Source: Episyrphus balteatus
Taxonomy: Eukaryota > Arthropoda > Insecta > Diptera > Syrphidae
Direction of reading: 5' to 3'
NCBI RefSeq assembly: GCF_945859705.1
Contig: NC_079135.1
Span: 15,502,501-15,566,500, forward strand
DNA: 64,000 nucleotides
Shown: in pieces, positions 57,321 to 64,000 of the stretch
How positions within the stretch are numbered: the stretch's first letter is position 1
How the letters are laid out: each line of letters opens with the position of its first letter
Program-made: the position numbers and the translations under genes
The notes under the pieces: model-generated
Told to the model about the DNA's origin: nothing
The model's input: only the letters and a program-made list of their open reading frames with translations
Databases searched by the model: none

Positions 57321-57469
57321 CACGGAGAAAAAATAACGCAGAAATAACTTTACTTCCGGTATATTTAACTTTATTATTGGTATGTTTAACTAATTTATGT
57401 TAAATTTAACTATAGTATGATTAAATATACCAGAAGTAAAGTTATAATAGGGGTTATTTTTTCTCCGTG
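57321..57469. mobile_element. MITE with CACGGAGAAAAAATAAC ends, 149 bp
   Basis: The left end is CACGGAGAAAAAATAACGCA. The reverse complement of the right end is CACGGAGAAAAAATAACCCC. The arms continue to match through ATAACTTTACTTCNGGTATA, about 45-50 bp in all. The centre is AT-rich with TTTAACT motifs. A target duplication is not clear (TTAA at left, TAGA at right), so the superfamily is not assigned. No coding capacity. Confidence 0.78.
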
Positions 57470-60465
57470 TAGATTGTAAATTCACTCATAGTTTATAAGT
57501 TAAGTTGAAAAAAATATGGAATCTTTGATTTAATATTTCAGCAAATTTAATTTTTTCTTTTTATTCAAATTTTCTTAAATTGAAATGAGTTTTTTTGTTC
57601 ATTTAAATTATATAAATTTTTCTAACAAACAGAAATCCTTGTTGAAATTTTAAGAACTATATCACAACAAATACCTTTTTTAACTATATTTTTTCACCCA
57701 AATTATAAAGAGATCCTTTTTCTTAAATTTTATTTTTCACATAAAAAAAAGTGCAATACACTTTGCCAAAACAATGACTGGGGTACAAAAGAAAAAGCAA
57801 ATAGAGGAATTCCATGGTTTTACGTAGAACATAAAAAAAATTATTGGGGAATAATATGGTTATGTTTTTATGTACAAAGAAGGTTGATTTTATAATAAAT
57901 ACTAAGAGATATCACTTTTTAATGAGTGTAAATGTAGAAGTAAGGCGCAAGGTCCTGGAAGAATATAATGGTGGTTTTGTCTCTGAAATTTAATTTTTTT
58001 TTTAAATTTAAACATATAAATGGTAAAAAAAATCCAAATACAAATATTTATCCAGTTAACTGTCAGAAGACTACAAAAATGGCACCTAATTAAATTGAGA
58101 TTCGAAACTTGTTAATAGTTTTAATATATATTCTTCATAAATAATATATTTGTCAAATTTAATACATATTTTTTAACCAAGAATTTCAAATAATGAAAGT
58201 TTTATTCTTCGAAAAGAGTTTTTTTTAAATAGACCTTATCTAATACATTGGATTTTTATTTTTTTTTTAAGTTTGGAATTTTTTTAAATAAAAAGTAAAA
58301 GAAGCATCAACTGACTGACAATTATGGTCGTTGAAGCCGTTTAATAAATACTTAAAATCCAAGTTTCTCAAAACTATTTAAGGCTGTTTTTAAGAAAAAT
58401 GAATTTTTTCGAAATTTGATATGATAAAACAGGTAAAAAAAATGTATAAAATCTCTCTTAAGAGTGTCTTAGAAACAGTTTATTCTAATTATTTCGTTAC
58501 TATTCAGCCTTTGCTCACTCCTTTTTTTTACGAAAGTATAACTTGATAGTAATTATATTGCAAGTAATAATGAAAAAAAATATCGACATAAGTATGCAGC
58601 CTTGTGGCACCTCACCTTATTATGTTTCAATAGCCATTAAGACATTACCACACTTTATTAGCATTTTATTTAATTGTGTATTGTTTTTTGTTTTTGAAAT
58701 TCTATTAATATTTTATGTATCCTAATTGACTTTTTGCGAATAAATTAAATTTCCTTTTGTTCAGCCTAAAAAAAATGTAATTATCATAAAATGAACATTA
58801 AATTAATTGCACACCTCTCTTCATCTATCATTGACTAATGATCATAATAATTTTAATTGCCTTTTCTTAACTTTTAGACAAAATTACGAATATTTTCGAC
58901 ACAAAATTTGCATTTCTTTTCTCACTTTCTACCAAAATCTCATAAAAATTTTCCATCTCTTCTAGATGGTACTTAAATTTTCAATTATAATTTTTTTTTC
59001 TTTTACACATAAACGCAACTTGCTAATATATCACCTTCGGGCGATAGAAGAAAAAGAAATAAAAATTACAAAAAAGAAAAAAAAATTATCACACTCAAAG
59101 TTTGTGTTGATGAAAAATGATAAATGATGTTTGAATGTCCTTTTGCTTTCTTATAGAAAAAAAAAATTACAGGATACTCAAGACTGCTTTTGTTAACTGT
59201 GTGTGTGTGTGCTTTATGTTCCTTTTGTTTACTTTGTTTTTTCTACACTTTTTCATAATTCGTTTTGTGTGATTATGTGTGTCCCTATACACTTTAAATG
59301 TGATTTTTAAAGAAATTATAGAAGAAGAACGAAGAGGAAAATCGACACCATTTATCATCCTAGAAGACTTTTACCAGAAGTTGAAGTAAGTTGCAAAAGA
59401 AAAAAAAAATACACATATCTACCATCAAGATACAAAAAAGCTCGTTTTGTTTGAAAGATGTTACCTTGCATACATGTTGCAACACAGTATCGTACATCTC
59501 AAATATGGCCATCAATCATTTTAAAGGATTTTTTTTTGTTGGTAAACAAGAAAGTTAAGGCAGATAAAAGATTAAATGATGTTTAAGAACTTTTACTTTA
59601 CTCTTTTTTGAAGAATTTTGATAGGAAATGTAATTAGAATTCGAAAAGTGTTCGAGAACTCAACTCTAAAGGGCTTAATGTCCTTAATTTTAAAGAGGCT
59701 TCTTTGATTCAGCTTCTTAAAAAAAATTCAAAGCCTTCTTTTCCTGTGTTATGATGCAACTCAGACCAAAAAGTTCTCCAAAAGAATTTCATCACAGTCA
59801 ATAATTCTTGATACCTTTTACCATAAGAGTTACAAATCAAAATAGTAAAACCACATTTATCTATTAGCAACATTCATCTTTCAAAGAAGAATTCCTCCCT
59901 TATCCCTTTTAACTATGAAAAGCCTACTTAACCAGCAAAACAAATGAAGGTCAACCACAAAACTAAAAATGTCTTCACCTTTTCAAAATTAATTTTAACC
60001 CCAAAAAACATTTAGAATGCCTTTGGAGACAGGTGCTTTACCACTAATTATTGTTAACCAACAACCATAGAACAACAAAAAGCGACACGAAGAGCCAAGA
60101 GAGAAAGACTGGGTACCCATATACAACAAAACTATAATCCAACACAACCCTTCTTTTTCTTGCAGCAAAATTATATTTTCCAAAAAAAAAAAAACACATT
60201 TCTACAGAAAAGTCACCCCCTCAAACAATACTATACAACAACATGAAACAAAATCTGTCTTTTAAGGATTGAAATACCAAAACAAAGCCACAAAAATAGG
60301 CAAAAGACTAAAAAAAAAAAACACAAAACAAAACCTGGCTAAAAAGGTCTACCGAAAAACAGACTTTTGCACCCGCATAGAAATTGGTCTTCTTCTTTTC
60401 GGTTCTAAGGAAAAAGACAGTAAAATAATAAAAACAGAAAGAAGAAAAAAAAAAAAAAACTTAAT
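57470..60465. other. AT-rich non-coding region
   Basis: 3 kb with A/T runs and a GTGTGTGTGTGTG microsatellite (59199-59211). No repeat ends or tandem arrays recognised. Frames at 58543-58725, 59167-59358 and 59995-60183 show no domain. Mixed-composition patches near 60060-60150 are unassigned. Confidence 0.4.
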
Positions 60466-60720
60466 GGATTCACCATCAGCAACATCGCCCACAAGTTGAC
60501 TAGAAATATTCGTCGCGTTTATTCTTTTAACCACCAGCCAAAACCATTACCAGCATCAGCAGCACCATCAGGAGCAGGAGCAGTGACAGCAACAGCAGCA
60601 GTTGTAGTCACCGTCACTGGTTTAGTGTGCTACCCTATTGCCGCTAGTCAATTTGACCCTCTTTATAAAAAAAAAAGGATAATTGTAACATTCTCTGGCA
60701 GAAATGCACAGTGACAGACA
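60466..60720. promoter_or_regulatory. GC-richer block with AGCAGCA/ACCATCAGGAGCAGGAG repeats
   Basis: ACCAGCATCAGCAGCACCAT at about 60549-60568, GAGCAGGAGCAGTGACAGCA at 60572-60591 and ACCGTCACTGG near 60610 give a plus-strand frame of 72 codons (60496-60714) rich in Ala, Thr, Val and Pro. The trinucleotide repeat character is typical of fly regulatory and coding DNA alike. No start context, splice sites or known domain support calling an exon. Its composition makes it one of the better places to look for one. Confidence 0.25.
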
Positions 60721-62100
60721 ATGAGACAGAGAATGGGTAAAAAAACAAACAAAAAAATCAGAAGAAAATCCGTTTTATGGTGTTTTCACTCCCAGAAACT
60801 GGCCTTCTCTTCAAAATAAAACAAAAACAAAAAAAAAAACTGAAAAACAATAAAGAAAAACGAAAGCAAATTCCCACTACGAAGAGGAGCAGAACAGCAG
60901 CTGTCGAAATCCTGTCAAGCTCGCTCTCTTGCTGCTTTGCCAAAGAACTTTTCCGTAATTAGTGTTGCATTTTTGTCGCCCGTCGTCGTCATCGTCGTGG
61001 ACCCCTTTTTCTAGGAGTATTTTTTCCCTAAAAAGTTTTTTGTTGCCATAAAAGTATGAGTTGGGTAAAAAAATAACTTTTTTTATTTTTTTTTCGAATC
61101 TGCATAGCTATTATACCCTGCAGTCTTGTTTTCTGAGAAACAAACTCTTGTTTTTTTATTTTAACTTTTTTTTTTATTATTTAACGTTCGTTCAGTTTAC
61201 CCCTGAGGACATAAGAACGGCATCCAAAAAAAATATAAAAAAAAAGTTGGATGCAAAAAAAATCAAAAAAAAAAAAAATTTTATTCTAGAGACAACTTTA
61301 ACCTGGTTTCAGAATCTCTCCAGTTGTGCAGAGCTTCCCTTAACAACACACACGCTGCCTGCACTAAAAGATAGCTGCTATACGAAAAGATACTTTTAAT
61401 TATTTTAAAACCGAGAAGTTTACTTCATAGCCTTAAGGGAGAATATAAGTAAAGGATGTCGTATTATGCTTGTTACACTTCTGAATCAATTACTTTCGGT
61501 GCGGTGGCCTAGTGTCACACACATAGATATTTATATGTCAGGACTCAGGAAGTTAAATAAAATATTAAGGGAAAAAAAAAATACTTGTAGATTTGATTGA
61601 AGTCCTGCTGGTAGGTAGGGTAGAAAAATTTAATTCGTGATTGTTACTAAAAAGTTACATATAGATCTCATAGGGACCAACATATTTCTGATATTATTTT
61701 ACATTAAATCTAAGCCTATACAATCTTTTGGGGGGGAGCTTTAAATAATGTATGAATTAACAATTCAAATTGGTTTTTGAAAGGATGCACTTTGTTGAAA
61801 ACACAATTTTTTTTAAATTATTTTTTTTGTTTCATTTTAGATTTATTGAAATATAAAAAAGTTTAAGACCCTTTTGCAAATAGAAATTGAGTGAAATACA
61901 TATTAGAATTAAAAAAAATTCTTTAGTATTTTGACTTAGTTTTGAAATGTAAATTTTTCATTAATTTGATTAATGTAGCTCAAAAGAAAAATTTTAAAGA
62001 CAAACAAGTCTCTTATACACTATCAGCCTTATTTATTAGATTTCACTTAACAGCTCTAAACGGCACCCGTATAAACTTAGCAACAACTTTTGCCAACTTT
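60721..62100. other. non-coding region with A/T runs
   Basis: Mixed patch near 60880-61010 (TCGCCCGTCGTCGTCATCGT at 60976-60995), then AT-rich sequence. GGTGGCCTAGTG near 61503-61514 resembles a polymerase III A-box, but no B-box follows. The 112-codon frame at 61061-61399 has no domain. Confidence 0.35.
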
Positions 62101-62104
62101 TTTT

Positions 62105-62500
62105 TTGGCTCAGTAATTGCCGCATAATTGCCGTGTTTATGCCGTGAAGTCAAAAAAATTGCCGAGCGCTTAGTTTGGTCAGAATCGGTAAACCAAGTTT
62201 GTCATGCTAACTTTATATAAAGTAAGCATGACAACTTTTAATTTTTGATCAATTTCAATTTTTTTTTCGCTAATTATTTAAAGTTTAATTGCCGTTATTA
62301 TGCCGTGAAATCGAAAATAATATATCTCTTTTGGTTTTCTTAAAAAAAAAAATAAAATCTATTTTTTGTTAACCCTATTCCATATAAAGTTAGCATGACA
62401 CACCCTGTATTTCTTAAATCCTTGGTCAATTTTAAAATTTTTTGGCCAATTAATTGCCGCATTGGGTTAATATAAAAACTGCAAACTCAAAAAAATTGCC
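62105..62500. repeat. cluster of ATTGCCG and TGCCGTGAA motifs with TTAGCATGACA units
   Basis: ATTGCCG occurs at about 62117, 62127, 62159, 62290, 62454 and 62498, several followed by ATGCCGTGAAGTC-type sequence. ATAAAGTTAGCATGACA appears at about 62376, and in variant form within the palindrome at 62199-62234 and near 62560. These look like diverged units of a repeat with an inverted component. I do not recognise the family. Confidence 0.6.
62199..62234. repeat. 36-bp near-perfect palindrome around TTTATATAAA
   Basis: The half-sites TTGTCATGCTAACTTTAT and ATAAAGTAAGCATGACAA are reverse complements at 17 of 18 positions, with no loop. The core GCTAACTT-ATATA-TTAGC resembles the dyads of the 591-1787 array. 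A single half-site is repeated at about 62373-62391 (TATAAAGTTAGCATGACAC). Confidence 0.85.
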
Positions 62501-62579
62501 GCGCTTTTGGTTTTTCAAAAAAAAAAAAAAAAATAAAACTGTTTTTGGCATCATATCGTATAAAGTTAGGCCAAAAACA

Positions 62580-63020
62580 GTTTTACTTTTATTTAAAATT
62601 TTGTACATGCATGCGCATGATTGAAACCTATATTTCCTATAAGTTTGAGATTTTTTGCAGACTTTAAAAAATTCAAAAAAAATAAAAGACTACTCAAAAA
62701 TGTCCCTAAAAATTAGGTTTTTTTTCAAAATTTTTTATTTCAAAATACAGGGTCTATGAAAAAAATCCGTTTTTTTTTTTAATATCTTTCTCATGGTGCA
62801 ACTCAAATTTCCGTGCAAAATTTTGCGTACCTCTAATTAGTCTTTTGTCGAAGGTCTATGACTGCAAAAAAACCTTCACAACTTGGTTTTGAAATTTTTT
62901 GAATTTTTTCAATACCTTTTTTAACTATTGAATAAATTTGTCCATCATTTAAAAAAAAGTCAACTCTTTACTCTTTTTTCAATGTCGTGTTACCCCTATT
63001 TACCCTATAAAATCTTAAAT
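62580..63020. repeat. dispersed repeat family B, copy near 62.8 kb
   Basis: TTTTGTACATGCATGCGCAT, CCTATATTTCCTATAAGTTT, GAGATTTTTTGCAGA, AAAAAATCCGTTTTTTTT and GTTACCCCTATTTACCCTAT follow the same order as at 33.9-34.35 kb. Diverged and non-coding. No terminal repeats resolved. Confidence 0.6.
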
Positions 63021-64000
63021 TTTTTTGCCTTAAACCTTCTCCTCTTATACCTCTTTCATTTAAAAAAAAAATTAAGAAAATAAGTCAGCTGGTGTGGCCG
63101 GTTAGCGAACGTACACAAAACCAAACTTTAATATATATAATAGATAACAGCTTCAACTTTGTAGTTGTTTATATATTTTTAGAATTACATTTTGCTGACT
63201 AAAGCGGTCCATTTTCTTCAACTAAACAGGTTAACCTCATCCCTTAATTGTGAGAAAAAAGTTTGAGGCCTTAAACAAGTTACATAAGATTGGAAAATGG
63301 ATAGAGTTGTACTTGATTTTTCAAGTCATAATCTTTTAAATATAGGTGTAACGGGTGTGATGTTAGAAAATCAATTCTTACTGCTTCGGTGGCTTTAGAA
63401 AGCCATATTTGGGTTTATCTTATTGCGTTTGTAGTAGGCATATTAGGTATATGAAGATAATTTATAGAATGCTCTATTTTAATTTAATTCCAAAATGTAA
63501 CAGGTGTGATATAATTCGTAACGGGTGTGACATTGTATAAAAAAATATGTTTGAAGGCAAGGAGGTTAATAAAACACGACTTAATCAAGTGGCATGACCC
63601 AGTTCTCGAAAACTAGTCGGTCACTACAAAATGAAAACCTGAAACTTCACAATACTAGCAACAAAGAGAGAGAGAAGCCCAGAGCTCGCAAGCTATCTTT
63701 GTCGCATTATGGAATCAGATCTAATTTTTGATCTTTGATTCTGAGAGCTTGTCTATGTCCATCCGCCTTTTTTCCTGCTGCTTCTTACCAGGCCAGTTCA
63801 TCTGCCCTTTTTTGCCTTCAAAACCACTTTATTGCCTTCAAAACCATAGGATAAAAACTAGTGCCAACCTTACATTCCTGTTTTAAGCCATCAGTGAAAG
63901 TGCACCATAAATAAGTGCACTTTACCTAAGCCGTTGGGGTTCTGCAAAAAAATTTGTAGGTCCAATCCATTATTGGAAAACTACTAAATCAAAGACATGA
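63021..64000. other. non-coding stretch with GTAACGGGTGTGA motifs
   Basis: TGTAACGGGTGTGATGTT (about 63348), TGTAACAGGTGTGATATAAT (about 63497) and CGTAACGGGTGTGACATTGT (about 63518) are direct repeats spaced irregularly. From 63600 the composition is mixed (AGAGAGAGAGAAGCCCAGAG at 63665-63684; CTTACCAGGCCAGTTCATCT near 63784) and TGCCTTCAAAACCA occurs twice (63811, 63832). No exon or RNA gene could be supported. Confidence 0.4.

Noticed and set aside
61500..61560. SINE head with an A-box-like GGTGGCCTAGTG
   Set aside because: No B-box follows at the expected distance and no second copy was found in the window.
62200..62234. Rho-independent style terminator hairpin
   Set aside because: The palindrome has no loop, lies in eukaryotic DNA without a gene, and is better explained as a repeat module.

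Overview
This 64 kb window is AT-rich eukaryotic DNA with very long A/T homopolymers, many microsatellites and a dense set of decayed repeats. It looks like an insect genome, most likely a fly (Diptera). The reasons are base composition, abundant TATCGATA-type and GGTACCTAC-type motifs, short MITE-like elements (miniature inverted-repeat transposable elements), and a 3' repeat tail of a type I recall as common in insects. The assignment is tentative because no gene names the organism. I can support no protein-coding exon, rRNA or tRNA gene on either strand. Open frames are short (at most about 137 codons), overlap one another, are driven by poly-A/poly-T tracts, and match no family I recognise. 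The window is best read as the inside of a large intron or an intergenic desert.

Layout. At 0.6-1.8 kb there is an array of about eleven near-palindromes, about 117 bp apart. Around 2.4-3.3 kb, 8.5-9.4 kb, 12.4-13.6 kb, 28.1-28.6 kb, 36.8-37.2 kb, 49.6-50.25 kb and 60.5-60.7 kb the sequence is less AT-rich and less repetitive; these are the best candidates for regulatory DNA or undetected exons. Transposable-element relics fill much of the rest. They include a Tc1/mariner-type MITE at 10.4 kb and three members of one hAT-type MITE family at 11.06, 11.59 and 38.75 kb, one carrying a nested PIF/Harbinger-type MITE. There are also a CACTG-ended element at 14.65 kb, a GGCCCC foldback at 6.5 kb, a TA-flanked element at 47.3 kb, a CACGGAG-ended MITE at 57.3 kb, and a 1,341 bp near-perfect foldback at 39.96 kb with an exact 8-bp target duplication.

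Tandem structures include a direct duplication of 1,841 bp (16.46-20.14 kb) in which I found no mismatch, a 132-bp array at 29 kb, a degenerate 20-bp minisatellite at 52.2-52.9 kb, a roughly 160-bp array at 54.7-55.3 kb and a TATCGATA-rich cluster at 45.9-46.5 kb. Three dispersed repeat families (here called A, B and C) recur through the window on both strands.

The strongest candidates for something not described before are the palindrome array at 0.6-1.8 kb, the giant foldback at 40 kb as a possible hairpin-siRNA source, and the hAT MITE family whose subterminal motif is the exact binding site of DREF, itself a hAT-transposase-related protein. All coordinates were read by eye; identities, copy numbers and expression need computation.
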